Shown here: piece by piece, positions 44,286-54,840 of the stretch | How positions within the stretch are numbered: position 1 is the stretch's first letter | Layout: each line of letters opens with the position of its first letter | Source: Eublepharis macularius | Taxonomy: Eukaryota > Chordata > Lepidosauria > Squamata > Eublepharidae | Direction of reading: 5' to 3' | DNA: 64,000 nucleotides | Assembly: GCF_028583425.1 (NCBI RefSeq) | Contig: NC_072790.1 | Span: 10,708,552 to 10,772,551, forward strand | The notes under the pieces: model-generated | What the model was told of the DNA's origin: nothing | Databases searched by the model: none | What the model saw: the letters and a program-made list of their open reading frames with translations, nothing else | Program-made: the position numbers and the translations under genes

Positions 44286-44399
44286 TTAATCTTCAAGTTC
44301 AAAGCTTGTTTCATCATATAGATCAGGACGAGATGACCTGGAGTGCTGGGAATATTTCAGATTCAAAAAATCACCCAGGTCATCTAGAGCATTCAGAAC
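44286..44399 (-). CDS. SPTLC3: SPTLC3 last coding exon with stop
   Basis: 114 bp including TAA at 44288-44286. Acceptor ttgtattgcag precedes 44399. It reads [20 protein letters not shown] then [17 protein letters not shown]. In mammals this region reads close to a DLLQLKYSRH core, so FLNLKYSQH is a mildly diverged version. The [11 protein letters not shown] end is specific to SPTLC3. Confidence 0.95.
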   Translation of the reverse strand, partial: VLNALDDLGDFLNLKYSQHSRSSRPDLYDETSFELED

Positions 44400-47300
44400 C
44401 TGCAATACAATTGTACTACATTAGACATCTGAAAAAGGACAACCAAGTTCCTCTTGCTTCTACTTAACGTCTCAAGTAAGCGTCACAGAAATGCAAGATT
44501 TCACTATTTAAGAACGGAGGGAAGAAATAGAATACGAACAGCTGACAACTCTTCTTTGTGAAACTCCTGGAGATTTGGTGATGGTGCCTGGGGAGGGTGG
44601 AGTTTGGGGAGAGGGAGCTCAGAGCCAAGCTACAAGTGACGCCGTACACAGGTTGGACACTTGTCAGCTTCCCTCAAGTTTTGATGGGAAATGTAGGCGT
44701 CCTGGTTTTGCAGCTTGGCTCTCCATTACAGCTGCAAGACCAGGATGCCTACATTTCCCATCAAAACTCGAGGGAAGCTGACAAGTGTCCAACCTGTGTA
44801 CGGCATCACTTGTAGCTTGGCTCTCAGCAGGGATTTGAAGCCAAACAGTTCACCACTCAAAGCTGCCATTTTTCTCCAGGAGAACTGATCTCTCTAGTCT
44901 CAAGATCTATTTGTAACTGAGTTAAGACTTTGGCTCCTCAGGCCTACAGAACAGAAGGGAACGTAAGTTATTTTTGCACTTTGCCTTCCCCAAGGATGAG
45001 AGAAAAATGAACCTTAGCTGGTTTTCCTCATCCATGTAGAACTGTATTCTATACAGATCAATCGTATGAACTTTCCACCCTTCTGAAGGAGATAGGCCTT
45101 AGGATGGCCTAGCTGCTTCCCCCTCTGAGCAACGGCCACCAGATACCTCCCTTATAAGAGGCTCCATCAGTATTTGGGAAGTGCGCACAGCGACACTCCC
45201 TCAAGCCGAACTTGCTAATCTTCTTCTTCTGCCCACCTCCCTCCCTTATCCATTCTGTAGTCATTTCGCTATAAAACCTTAGGGTTGCCTGAATGCAACA
45301 TTTTACCACATGTGGTGGATTTGTAAGAAAGCGCGAAAATATTGGATAAAGAGTTTCAAACAAAGAGTTTCAAGAGTTTCAAGATGAAGTTTCAAAGAGT
45401 TTCAAGATGAAGAGTTTCAAACAAAGATATGAGTTGAATCCAAAAAAACATGTTATTAAATATCCTACCAAATAATCTTAGAAAAGACCTCTTTCGTTAC
45501 ATGGCCACAGCAGCTAGAGTGCTCACAGGGAGTTTTGTTGTGGGGATAATAATGACATACTTTGTAAACCGCTCTGAGTGGGCATTAAGTTGTCCTGAAT
45601 GGCAGTATATAAATCGAATGTTGTTTGTTGTTGTTGTTATTATTATTATTATATGCAGCGAGAGGGAAAGCTCATGTCTTTCCTGAAGTGTCAGAGCGGA
45701 CAGACAAGGTTCATGACTATGCCTCAATGGCCAAATTAACTACTCATGTCCATAACAGACCAAGCATTGAATTTTGGGGAAAATGGAGGGATTTCTTTTA
45801 TTGCTTAGGCCAGACCTAATATTAATTAAGGTAACTTAGTATAAAGATAAAAGGATGAAATACAGGGAATGATTAGTAAAATAGTTGATATTAAATTTTG
45901 TACAAGTAACAAAGAGAGGGAAGGAGATTTATTATACAACTAAGTTTTAACAGTTTAACTCAATTTTAAATGTAGTGCTTGTTTTAAGTTATAATTTAAT
46001 TTCAGAAGTACCATTAGTATGTTAGTATAAGTCTCAAATTAATTTCAACTACTGTCTGTATAAACTTTATTATGCACTTTCTATTGTCATATCTTTTCTT
46101 TTAAATAAAAAGGTCAAAAAAGAAAAAAAACCCTTAGGGTTGCCAACCTTCAGGTGGTGGCTGGAATTAATGATCTCCAGGCCACAGAGATCAGAGAAAA
46201 TGGCTGCTTTGGAGGGTGGACTCTTATATCATGCTGAGGCCCCTCCTCTCCTCGAACCCCACCTTCCCAAGGCTCCACCCCCCCAAATCTCCAGGAATTT
46301 CCAACTTGGAGATGGCAACCCTAGCCAGCCTCTAGGAAGTGCCCTGGTGTCCTGCCACAATCACAGGCACAACTCATGTCCCGACTTCAGAGATCAGTTC
46401 CCCTAGAGAAAATCACAGCTTTGGAGAGTGGAATCTACTACATTATATCCTGCTGAGCTCTCTCCCCTCCCCAAATTCCACTGTCCATAGGTTTATTTTA
46501 TTATTTATTTATTTATTTATATTTATATTCCACTCTCCCTGCAAAGCAGGCTCAGAGCAGATCACATCAGGGTATAAAAGAGGGAGCCTAAAAAAAACAG
46601 TCCCAGTTAATAAAACCCAGTGGCACTCCCGTTACACCATCCACGATCAAAGCCCAAATCTCCAGGAACTCCTCAGCTCAGAGTTAGCATCCTAAACATT
46701 TCTTACATTTTATTCCATGCACACTGCTTGGTAGAATGTTGAATAATGATGATAATATTAATGCTATTTGATGAGATTTATCTATTTCAGATTTATCTAA
46801 ATTTTACATTTGGTTTTATGTTCACTTTCAGATGTTTTTAATAAACTCATTGACCGTTTCATATACCTGTGTAATTGTCATACAAAAACCCTCTGAATGA
46901 AAGACAAATGAGGGTGCTCACTGTAAAAAAAAAAAACTACAAAGCATAGGACAGGTCTTGCTTTCTGTCCTCTCGCTCCAGTATGAAGCTTCGGGATACA
47001 GTATGTATGCATGTCTTTAAAAAGGCAGGGAGAGGCAGTGGAGTTTTCGTGCTTCCCTCAACATGGTGGAGCATTCGTGCACCTCCTGGTCTTTTTTTGG
47101 CTTTTCTGTGATCTTTCACAACCCTGCTTTGCTCTGAAATTTGCTCTGAAGTTTGAATTTTCCCAGTCCCACCCACATGGCAGCCATTTTCCCACAGAGG
47201 CCATTTCCTCTCCCTGCTATCAGGGTCTTTTTTAAAAAACAGCAACTGGGTCTTATCACAACGATATAAGGTTATAATAACAATATGCATGACAGGTTCT

Positions 47301-50300
47301 CTGAAATCCCAGCTTTCATTTTTTGAAAAAAGTAAGTTCCCTTTTGTTGCGCAGATATAAGGAGAAAGGCATGTCTCCATAAGGAGGAGGGGCTGGTGTC
47401 TAACTTTTTAAAATTAAAAACTGGGAATTCAGAGAACTTGCCATGCATTTTGTTTCAGAGCATGAGCTATGCATATTTGTACAATGATATTCAATTGTAG
47501 GTTTAAAAAATAAACAGAAAGCCCCGGTCGTTGGAGGGCAGTAATGGACGTGTCTATGCCCATGTAAAGTGCTCTGTTAAAAAATACGGAAACCTACCTT
47601 GCCTCTCTCTGCTTTCTTCAGGAGCAACACATTTTGCTATTCTAACACCAATGTGAGCATGGGATTTTTATCCCCTTTGCAATTATATTTTTTTAAAAAC
47701 CAAAGCTTCCACAACCATGCGCCGATGACCAAACATGAAGCCACATATACTGTGAGGCTCCCCTGCAACATGGTGTTGCTGGGCCACGTGTTGTGCTTAC
47801 CTTGTCTAACATCTCCCGAGTATGAGAAGCTGACACACAAAACCGAGCCCTGGATTCTGTGATTGGGGTTGCTGGGAAGCCAACTACAACCACCCCGATA
47901 TTTTTTGCTAACATGCGTCTTGCAAAAGCCCTGGGTAAGAAAGCAAGAAGAACAGATTAACTCTCCCAAACCGGAGTGGCTTTTTACATACAAATTTTAT
48001 TGCACACGCTGTAATTTATATCACTGCAAATACAGAGTAAAAAAAAAAATAGATGGGGGAAACGGTGGCACAGTTTTATTTAACCGTGTTCAGACCCACA
48101 CGGAAATGATTAAGGTGGAAAGTCAATGAGGATCAAATGGTAGAGCCATTCTTCACTGCTCACAGGCTTGGACAACATTGAGGAACTCATGAAACCCAAC
48201 CCAGACGAACGCCTCATCCCTGGATGGGTCTGATTGGTGATGGTGGGTTTTTCTCAGCAAGGTGTTTCTCTTTGGCTGGCAGGCGCTGGCAGCATGCAAC
48301 CCCCGATGGCAGCAAGCCCTCTAAGGTGGACTTCAGGCGTCTGGCAAGAGCACGTGTTAGTGTGTTCCAGGGCAGGGGATCTATACTGAGACAGTGTTGC
48401 AGAGTGGTTAGAGTGCCACACTAGGATCTAAGAGACTTGGCTTGAATACCCCACTCTGCCTGCTGGGCGACCTTGGGCCTGTCACTTGCTCTCAACCTAA
48501 ACAACCTTACAGGGTTGCTGTCAGGATAAAACGGAGGAGAGAAGAATGATGTAAGCTGCTTTGGGTCCCCACTGCAGAGAAAGGTGGGGTATAAATGAAG
48601 TAAATACATATATACATGCAGAATCCTGTCCCCGTCAAGGCCTAAAATCTTGTTTGAACAAAGTTATTGCATTTTTTACCCCAGTCTTCCTTTATGTAGT
48701 TCCTTATGAACAACTCTGTCAAGGTTGAGAGTCAGGTTGAGGGACAGCGATTTGCCCAAGATCACTTGGTGAGTGTCAAGATTTCGGGGATTTAAACCCA
48801 GTTTTCAAACACTGGCAGACCACTTTCAAGGCCTAAATGAGGGAATGGTGGGATATAAACATTTTAAAAGAAATAATCCGTACCTTTCAAGTGACCTTAA
48901 TGCACCTCAGAATACAGAGGGTGCCCCAACCAGGCAGCCCCCCTGCTGCTCAGTGACAAGCAGGGAGGCTGTGGCAAGGGTGGCAGGGGCCTCCCACCCC
49001 CACCAGCAGCAGCAGGGATGAGAGGAGACCTCTCCCCCAGCACTGCAAGGGGACTCCATATCTGAGCAGCAAGGGGGGCTGCTCCCCCACAAGGCCCCCA
49101 CTCCCTTCCTCCCCCTGCTGCTAGACAGGGAGGCGCCAGAAGAAGGCTTTGCCTTTCAAAGTAGCATCTCTCTCTTGCTCACGCTCAGTACTTGGCAAGA
49201 TCAGTGCACACTCTGTTGCCATATAAACATCATCTGCCAAGAAGACAGGAGACGTCTTTTCACTTGAATTTTTTAGCTTCTTCAGCTGACCAAGAGCTCT
49301 AGCATTGCTAAATCCAAGGTGCTCAATGTCTTGATTCGGAATAAGAATTGTTTAAAAACGGGAGACTACTGGCAGTGATAGTTTCAGGTCTGCAGTAGGA
49401 CAGCAGGATATTTGCCCAGTGGTACCTTAGAGACCAACAAGATTTAAAGGGTATACGATTTCGAGAGTCAAAGCTTTGAAGAACGAAGCTTTGACTCTCA
49501 AAAGTTTACGCCTGGTAAATCTTGTTGGTCTCTAAGGTGCCACTGGAAAAATTCTTCTGGTGGTGGTGACTGCTTTGAGACAACAAATAATTTGCTACAT
49601 GTCCAAGTCAGTGTGGTATAGTGGTTAGATCTAAGTGACCCATGTTCAGTTCCCTAGTTTGTCATGGAAACTCACTGACCACGGGCTATTCACTCTCTCT
49701 CTCTCTGGGTTGTTTTTGTGAAAACAAAACAGAAAAGAAAGATACTGTATTCCATGTTGGGTTCCCATTGGGGACAAAAGCAGAATATAAATACCTGAAC
49801 AAAAATAAACCACGGTTCATGCAAACCAACAAGGTGATGTTGGGAAGAGATGGTTGGGTCTTGCATTGCAACACAAATGCCCTTTCAGCAGATTTACTGT
49901 ATCTGTCTACCTGACTCTCCTTTCTATGGAGACCAGAGAAAAGAGGTAGGGTTTCCCTCCTTCGGCTTTTGGTCAAACCTTTTTTTCTTTCTCCCAGAAT
50001 TTCACCTTCATTTCCCCTCCCTGTTTCTCTCTTTTTAAAACAAAAACAAAAAACTCCTAAGCAACAACACAAATTGTGGTGGTGTTATTAGTACAACCCT
50101 CCTTTGCCCAGGATGCAACTCACTTAAGTCACCACCCCCACCACCACTACCAGCTGATGATTAATGCTCTGGGATTCTGGCACTAAGGGGAGTAAGTCAT
50201 TATATACCAAGGAACATACACCGAAATAACTGACGACATGTGAGAGAAACAGTTCAGTCCTAAGTGGAGCAACACCCTTCTAAGCCCAGGTGACTTTTCT

Positions 50301-51033
50301 TAGGATTGCCCTAAAACCTTAGGCATGGGTAAGTTCACCTCTTCCCCCTACCTTTATTAATGTCAGCAATACGTGAGCATTTCATAGAGAACATTTCACC
50401 AGAGGCAGCCAGTTCTCCCAGGAATAGCCAGTTGGTGAAACTCTCTTTAAAAATCCAGCGGAGTTAGCCGTGTTAGTCTGTAGTAGTAAAATCAGGGCTT
50501 TTTTTCAGCCGGAACTCGGTGGAACAGAGTTCCAGCACCTCTTGAAAATGGTCACATGACCGGTGGCCCCGCCCCCTGATCTCCAGACAGGCATGGAGGG
50601 CAATCTCAACTCCCCTCTGTCTGGAGATCAGGGGGCGGGGCCACTGGCCATGTGACCATTTTTGCCAAAGGTGACTTAAACTTTAACCCCCACCCCTTGT
50701 TCCAGCTGACCCAAAGTGCGGTCCTGAGTTCCACCACCTCTTTTCCCCGAAAAAAAGCCCTGAGTAAAATAGTAAAGAGTCCAGTCGCACCTTTAGGACT
50801 AACCAACTTTAACCAATTGAACCAATTGAACTTTAACCAATTGAAATTAAATTCTCAAAAATCCCTCTAGCTACCTGGGGTAGCAGAAGATACATACCCA
50901 ATTTTACCAGGTATATACACGAGCAGAGGAACAACAGGAGAGTCTTCGTTGCCATAAATTATGAAGCCTAGCTCATGCAATCTTCTTCTGAAGTACTTTG
51001 TGTTTTCAGCTAGCCGCTGGACTCTCTGAAGCC
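44286..51033 (-). CDS. SPTLC3: SPTLC3 3' part (three last coding exons), partial gene
   Basis: Serine palmitoyltransferase long-chain base subunit 3. With SPTLC1 it forms the ER-membrane, PLP-dependent enzyme that condenses L-serine with an acyl-CoA, the first step of sphingolipid synthesis; SPTLC3-containing enzyme favours shorter or branched acyl-CoAs. Exons 51033-50898, 47930-47801 and 44399-44286 join in phase to give the last ~126 residues of a protein normally about 550 long. SPTLC3 rather than SPTLC2 is indicated by [21 protein letters not shown] and the C-terminal [12 protein letters not shown]. Earlier exons, including the one with the PLP lysine, were not found up to 64000, so an intron of at least 13 kb is implied. 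The introns hold L1, SINE, hAT and MITE copies. No disruption is visible, so the gene is probably functional. Confidence 0.93.
44622..44823. mobile_element. 202-bp palindromic MITE in SPTLC3 intron, TSD TCA
   Basis: gagccaagctacaagtgacg mirrored by tcacttgtagcttggctc. Flanked by TCA at 44619-44621 and 44824-44826. It lies about 220 bp upstream (gene sense) of the last exon's acceptor. Confidence 0.93.
45290..46133 (+). mobile_element. L1 3' fragment with poly(A), containing a SINE piece
   Basis: Starts tgaatgcaacattttaccac atgtggtggatttgtaag, aligning with the L1 copy at about 28270-28320, and ends aaataaaaaggtcaaaaaag plus an A run at 46121-46129. A degenerate tandem (gagtttcaagatgaa-like) occupies 45351-45425. 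A target duplication ccttagggttgcc is seen at 45277-45289 and, with one extra c, at 46130-46144. Antisense to SPTLC3. Confidence 0.85.
45535..45657 (+). mobile_element. 5'-truncated SINE tail inserted in the L1 fragment
   Basis: ttgttgtggggataataatg, acatactttgtaaaccgctc and ggcagtatataaatcgaatg ending in a ttg/tta microsatellite. This is the 3' half of the SINE at 55664-55920, which shares gataataataacatactttg. Confidence 0.8.
46134..46323 (+). mobile_element. gggttgcc-type hAT-like element; second partial copy follows
   Basis: tagggttgccaaccttcagg through gagatggcaacccta, with the family blocks ccaggccacagagatcagag and atctccaggaatttccaact. The L1 at 45290 entered at its left end, copying the inverted repeat. 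A second partial copy is at about 46390-46490 and 46645-46690, split by a minus-strand LINE/SINE tail (46491-46640). Confidence 0.75.
46700..47800. other. SPTLC3 intron, no named feature
   Basis: Intronic sequence. 46990-47380 has repeat-like composition (gcattcgtgcacctcctggt; cccacatggcagccattttc), but I cannot name the family. The 147-codon minus frame at 46937-47380 is not bounded by convincing splice sites and resembles no SPT sequence. Confidence 0.4.
47801..47930 (-). CDS. SPTLC3: SPTLC3 exon (second from last)
   Basis: 130 bp. Acceptor ttcttacccag precedes 47930 and donor gtaagc follows 47801. After one base completing glycine it reads [20 protein letters not shown] then [20 protein letters not shown] then LDK, ending in phase 0. 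[11 protein letters not shown] and RARFC are hallmark motifs of serine palmitoyltransferase. Both borders are strong consensus sites. Confidence 0.96.
47931..48394. other. SPTLC3 intron, no named feature
   Basis: No recognisable repeat or exon. Confidence 0.35.
48395..48625 (+). mobile_element. tRNA-derived SINE, plus strand
   Basis: Head gttgcagagtggttagagtg (A box), cttggcttgaataccccact (B box), body ctgggcgaccttgggcctgt, and tail cagagaaaggtggggtataa atgaagtaaatac. Antisense within an SPTLC3 intron. Confidence 0.85.
48626..49416. other. SPTLC3 intron, no named feature
   Basis: 48700-48800 has SINE-like cagcgatttgcccaagatca and atttcggggatttaaaccca, a diverged fragment. 48900-49130 is GC-rich with cagcagcagcaggg. 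No gene. Confidence 0.4.
49417..49552. repeat. Inverted pair of a dispersed repeat (snap-back)
   Basis: agtggtaccttagagaccaa caagattt ... ttcgagagtcaaagctttga is followed, head to head, by tcaaagctt-complement sequence (gaagctttgactctcaaaag) ending aaatcttgttggtctctaag gtgccact. This makes an arm of about 60 bp each side. Same repeat as the halves at 14310 and 15388. Confidence 0.8.
49610..49815 (+). mobile_element. tRNA-derived SINE, diverged
   Basis: gtgtggtatagtggttagat (A box), ccatgttcagttccctagtt (B box region), a ct-rich run, and tail gggttcccattggggacaaa followed by gcagaatataaatacctgaa. Confidence 0.75.
49820..50450. other. SPTLC3 intron, no named feature
   Basis: No recognised repeats. 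The minus frame at 49686-50072 spans low-complexity A/G-rich sequence. Confidence 0.35.
50493..50762. mobile_element. CAGGG-type hAT MITE in SPTLC3 intron, TSD AGTAAAAT
   Basis: 270 bp, starts cagggctttttttcagccgg, ends ccccgaaaaaaagccctg. Perfect duplication agtaaaat at 50485-50492 and 50763-50770. It split an older dispersed repeat (gagttagccgtgttagtctg before, agagtccagtcgcaccttta after). Its right end is about 135 bp beyond the donor of the 50898-51033 exon. Confidence 0.93.
50898..51033 (-). CDS. SPTLC3: SPTLC3 exon (third from last)
   Basis: 136 bp. Acceptor gttcctgtctcag precedes 51033 and donor gtatgt follows 50898. The exon starts with two bases of a split glycine codon and reads [20 protein letters not shown] then [20 protein letters not shown] then PGKI, ending with two bases of the next codon. 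It is the C-terminal small subdomain of the alpha-oxoamine synthase fold; [13 protein letters not shown] is nearly invariant in SPT catalytic subunits. An AC microsatellite lies 51 bp upstream in the intron. Confidence 0.95.
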
Positions 51034-51083
51034 CTGAGACAGGAACCATGAAGTCAGTAACTGCAGAAACCATTAGGGCGAGA

Positions 51084-51109
51084 CACACACACACACACAC
51101 ACACACACA
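51084..51109. repeat. (AC)n microsatellite
   Basis: About 13 AC units next to the SPTLC3 exon acceptor. On the gene strand it is a TG run about 50 nt before the exon, outside the polypyrimidine tract. Confidence 0.95.
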
Positions 51110-51912
51110 TCCCCATACTCTTGTCCCGCCACAACTGAATTCTTTACGCCACAAATGGATCTAAAAGCGCAAAATAAGTACTGCAATGGCTTTAGAAGCT
51201 GTATAAAATTGCTGACTACATGCAGCGCTCAGGGAACTCCATGGAGTTATCGCCAACAAATAAGGTGTCAAGAAAGTTAAAGAGGTGGACTAGCTGTGAT
51301 AAACACAGCACCCCTTCCTCTCTCTTCAAAGAGAACACCTTAGTCTCCTCAATTGCACTCAAACAAGCATAATGGAAATATTTGACTGAAGTGTGTATGT
51401 GGGTCACGCAACAAGCAGCCCCACAACTGACTAACAAGCAATTTTTCTAATCTGCTCAGTAGAAGTCAGCTATAATATTATTATTCTATCATACAAACTC
51501 ATCCTCAATTACATTCAAAATAGTGTTGGAAGTTATTTCCGAAACAGAAATGGAGGCTGCTCTCCCTTAATGAGTGGGGTCATCATAACTCCATCTTCTC
51601 CTCTCCTCTTGTCACATGAATCTCTGCTTACAGCTCAGGGGGTAGAACCCGGGTCAACCCTCCACCCCCCCCCCGGGGTCTGGGAAGGCCTGATCTATCT
51701 CTATGCATGTCTGAAATCCTGCACTCTTTAGCATGAGCAGAATAAAAAAAATGTGTTATGTAAGAAGAGGCTAAGTACAAACACAATGTACAAAAAGCCA
51801 TAGACCTCCTAAAAGAGGCTGTAAAGATGCCAAAGAACCATTAAGATGTGGAATAGCAAGGAAGCTCCAAGGCTATTGGACCACCTTGCATTTTGCTACT
51901 TGAAGACACCTT
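51110..51912. other. SPTLC3 intron, no named feature
   Basis: No repeats I can name; a C run near 51667-51674. Confidence 0.35.
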
Positions 51913-51926
51913 AAGAAGCTTTTCAC

Positions 51927-52134
51927 CCTGACCTGGATAGCCCAGGCAAGCCCAATCTCGTCAGATCTCAGAAGCCAAGCAGGGTCAGCCTGGGTTAGTA
52001 ATTGGATGGGAGACACCCAACGAAGACCAGGGTTGCTCTGCAGGGGCAGGCAATGGCAAACCACCTCTGTTAGTCTCTTGCCATGAAACCCCCAGTAATG
52101 GTTGCCAAAAGGGTTGATGGCACTCTCTGCCACC
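51927..52134 (+). mobile_element. Full-length 5S rRNA-derived SINE with 14-bp TSD
   Basis: 208 bp. The head resembles 5S rRNA: caatctcgtcagatctcaga, agccaagcagggtcagcctg and gttagtaattggatgggaga. The body is cgaagaccagggttgctctg then aggcaatggcaaaccacctc. The 3' end gttgccaaaagggttgatgg cactct resembles the RTE/BovB tail type. Flanked by a perfect 14-bp target duplication aagaagcttttcac (51913-51926 and 52135-52148), direct evidence of retrotransposition. 5S-derived SINEs are known in fishes and lizards. Confidence 0.93.
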
Positions 52135-52148
52135 AAGAAGCTTTTCAC

Positions 52149-52825
52149 GTGGTCTTGCGAGTGAAAGGGACAGAGGTACAACACTATATACAGACAGAAG
52201 GCAGTGCCACAACTAAGGTAAGAGGCTGGGATGTCAGGCTATTTTCCTCATCCTAGCCTGACCAGTATCAAGTCACATTGATCCATGGGAACCGTGGTGA
52301 TGCCTCCTCCTCACCAGGCCTCCAGTCCCTGACTTTCAGTTGAGGCTGGTGCAGGGTCAGAGCTTATGGAAGATTTCTGCATGTGCGACCGTCACTGCCC
52401 AAGCAGAATCTCTAAAATTATCCCTCGCCATCTTTTCGCATTAAGTTGAAGTGACTGTACGCCAACTATCTTTCTCATGTGTGCAAGGCACGGCATAAGG
52501 TATTTCTTTGATACTATTTCAAAAGCAAATAACAAAAAACCAGGCAAACCATCTGCTGTCCATTCCACGCTCCATATGCACAGTTCCTTCAAAGCGCTGT
52601 GTGTTGTTGCAGCCCTTGCCCTACTTCTTGTGCGATCAGACATCATCCTAAGCCCATTTCCCTTTCCTTCATGCATTGCTGGATTTAAACCATAAAGACT
52701 GGACTTTCCGTTCCATCTCTGATAGGTCTCACACAAGGCTCTCTGGATGTAAAACAAGGAGCTGGAAGCCTGTAACAGTAACGCACAAGTATCCCAACAG
52801 TACATTACGTTGGAGTTGAGAGACA
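52149..52825. other. SPTLC3 intron, no named feature
   Basis: Holds the longest unexplained minus frame here, 52886-52392 (164 codons). It has no recognisable domain, no match to SPT and no splice context. Treated as non-coding. Confidence 0.4.
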
Positions 52826-52826
52826 T

Positions 52827-53092
52827 CAGGGGTGCTCTTAGCCATGGGACATCTGGGGCAGATGGGAAGGCTATGCGATGGGACACTCTGCCATCCGTAG
52901 CCGGCCCGGAAGGGGCCCCTATCGCGGGGGAGTTACTGCTGGTCCTCCATGCTGCCTGAGACGTGGGCGATCAACTGCTGGGTCGTCAGGAACCCTCACA
53001 GTCCTCCAGCTGACTGCCCCCCCCCCAGTGCCTGAGTGATCCTGGGGCTCCATCTTCAAGTTTTGCCGGGCCCCCAAAATCACTAAGACCAC
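52827..53092. mobile_element. Probable CAGGG-ended DNA element
   Basis: Starts caggggtgctcttagccatg and ends actaagaccaccctg, with gagacat before and gagacac after (7 of 8 possible). Interior GC-rich (gtagccggcccggaaggggc). Size and ends suggest another hAT-type MITE family, but the duplication is imperfect. Confidence 0.5.
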
Positions 53093-53346
53093 CCTGGAGA
53101 CACGTGGGAAGTTTGTCATGCTGGGGCCAGACTTCATTCTGCAGAGGAACGTAGTTCCTGACACTGCAAGCACCTGTTCACGAACCAGAGCCTTGGCATA
53201 CGGGTCAGTTAAGGAGGGATCTCCAGAACAGCTTTCTGTGATGCAAGGTTATTTTGCTAATCCTTTTATGGAAGGCACTTCGTGAACTGGTCCAACATAG
53301 CAATGAGAATCCAGGTTGTTTTTTGTTTTTAAAGGAATATTACACA

Positions 53347-53860
53347 GAATCATAGAATCCTAGAGTTGGAAAGGCCTTACAGACCATCTAGTCCAACCCC
53401 CTGCCCAAGGCAGGAACAGCCTAAAGCATCCCCAACAAGGATTCGTCCAGCCGCTCCTTGGAGACTGCCGGTGAGGGGGAACCCACCATATCCCTCGGCA
53501 GCTGATTCCACTACTGAAGTTTTTCCTAATGTACGGCCAGTACCTTCCCACCTGTAGTTTAAACTCATTGTTTCGAGTCCTATCCTCTGTGGCCAACAGG
53601 AATAGCTTCCTTCCATCCCCTCAGTGACAGCCTTTTTAACATTTAAAGAGAGCAATCTCGTGTCCCCTCAGCCTCCTCCAAGCTGAACATTCCCAAGGCC
53701 CTCAGTCTTTCCTCGCAGGGCTTGGTCTCCAGGCCCCTGATCATCCCGGTCGCTCTCCTCTGAACCCGTTCCAATTTGTCCACATCCTTTTTGAAGTGAG
53801 GCCTCCAGAACTGCACACAATACTCCAGGTGGGGCCTGAGCAACCCAATATATAGTGTCC
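53347..53860 (-). mobile_element. CR1 LINE 3' end, minus strand
   Basis: agaatcatagaatcctagag and ttggaaaggccttacagacc are the terminal region. Inside, minus-strand translation gives [20 protein letters not shown] and [20 protein letters not shown] (53843-53720), standard CR1 C-terminal sequence. Less diverged than the other CR1 pieces here. Confidence 0.92.
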
Positions 53861-54706
53861 TAAATCAGGAAGCTGCCAACTAAGGCCTTAATAAAAGGAT
53901 GAACTCTACATCAAATTTGACATCAGCAAAGTTTTGTTAAGAAGTTCAAACTCAACAACAAAAAAATTAGTGTTCTAGAAACTGGGTCAGCCCATGACAA
54001 CCGAGCAAGTGAAATCCAAGCTGTGTGATTAAAAGTAATTCCGGCCCTTCAACAACTCATGCCTGGTCTGGGATGACGCAACAGCAAGGCTATATCTTTA
54101 ATCTTCCAACAGCCAAGGGGGTTTTAGCTGGCTTATTTCTAAAGTTATTTAGTAAGGGATACAGACACAAAGCACATGTTTGCAAAAGCTTGCAGGCTGC
54201 CTTTGTATATACCACAAAGTACGGGATCTTGTGGCGTCTCTGATCTTTTTAACAACCTGACTGCACCACTACAGCTCTCTCTAAGGAGGCCTCCATCACA
54301 ATTGTCATTACAGTATTCCACTCTTTCTAGAGAAGTTATCCACATCATATCCTGCTCCACCCTACTGAGAATTATTATTTTACAGTGTCTGTGGAGACCT
54401 CCGTAATTAGCACTCCTCTTGCATACCACTTCAAGCCAGCTTATTGTGCATTTCCCCATATTAAAAAAATTAGTAATTACAATAATCTCAAGGCCCTTCC
54501 TTCCCTTTATCCCACTTGGTTTGCGGAAGGAGACATTTCAGCTGAGGGTACTCCATTGGCCCCAAACTGGAATGTAAGGGGCTGTAAACAGATTTAAAGG
54601 AAAACCTGCCTTTCATGTTGATGATGTCCTTGAGCTACAGAGGTACACAAACAATGACTGACCTCTGCACGCAAGCAGTTGAAGAATTTGGGTAGGAGGT
54701 CAAGCA
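53861..54706. other. SPTLC3 intron, no named feature
   Basis: 54466-54505 (aaaaattagtaattacaata atctcaaggcccttcc) is repeated at about 55620-55656. Nothing else recognised. Confidence 0.4.
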
Positions 54707-54779
54707 GGGGCTGTAGCTCAGTGGTAGAGCATCTGCTTTGCACACAGAATGGCCCCGGTTCGATCCCTGGTATCTTCAG
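54707..54779 (+). mobile_element. tRNA-Ala(TGC)-like sequence, SINE head or tRNA pseudogene
   Basis: ggggctgtagctcagtggta (A box), gagcatctgctttgcacaca (TGC anticodon loop) and ggttcgatccctggtatctt (B box). The acceptor stem pairs poorly (ggggctg against tatcttc), so it is not a normal tRNA-Ala gene. Similar heads occur in SINEs at 17090, 38150, 58600 and 62665. Confidence 0.75.
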
Positions 54780-54840
54780 TTTTCCTTTTTAAAAAAGGAC
54801 CAGGTACTAGGATCAGATGATGTGACAGACCTCCATCTGA

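Noticed and set aside
52392..52886. 164-codon minus frame inside the SPTLC3 intron
   Set aside because: No recognisable domain, no SPT similarity and no convincing splice borders.
54707..54779. Functional tRNA-Ala gene
   Set aside because: Acceptor stem does not pair well and the same head occurs in SINEs; more likely SINE-derived.
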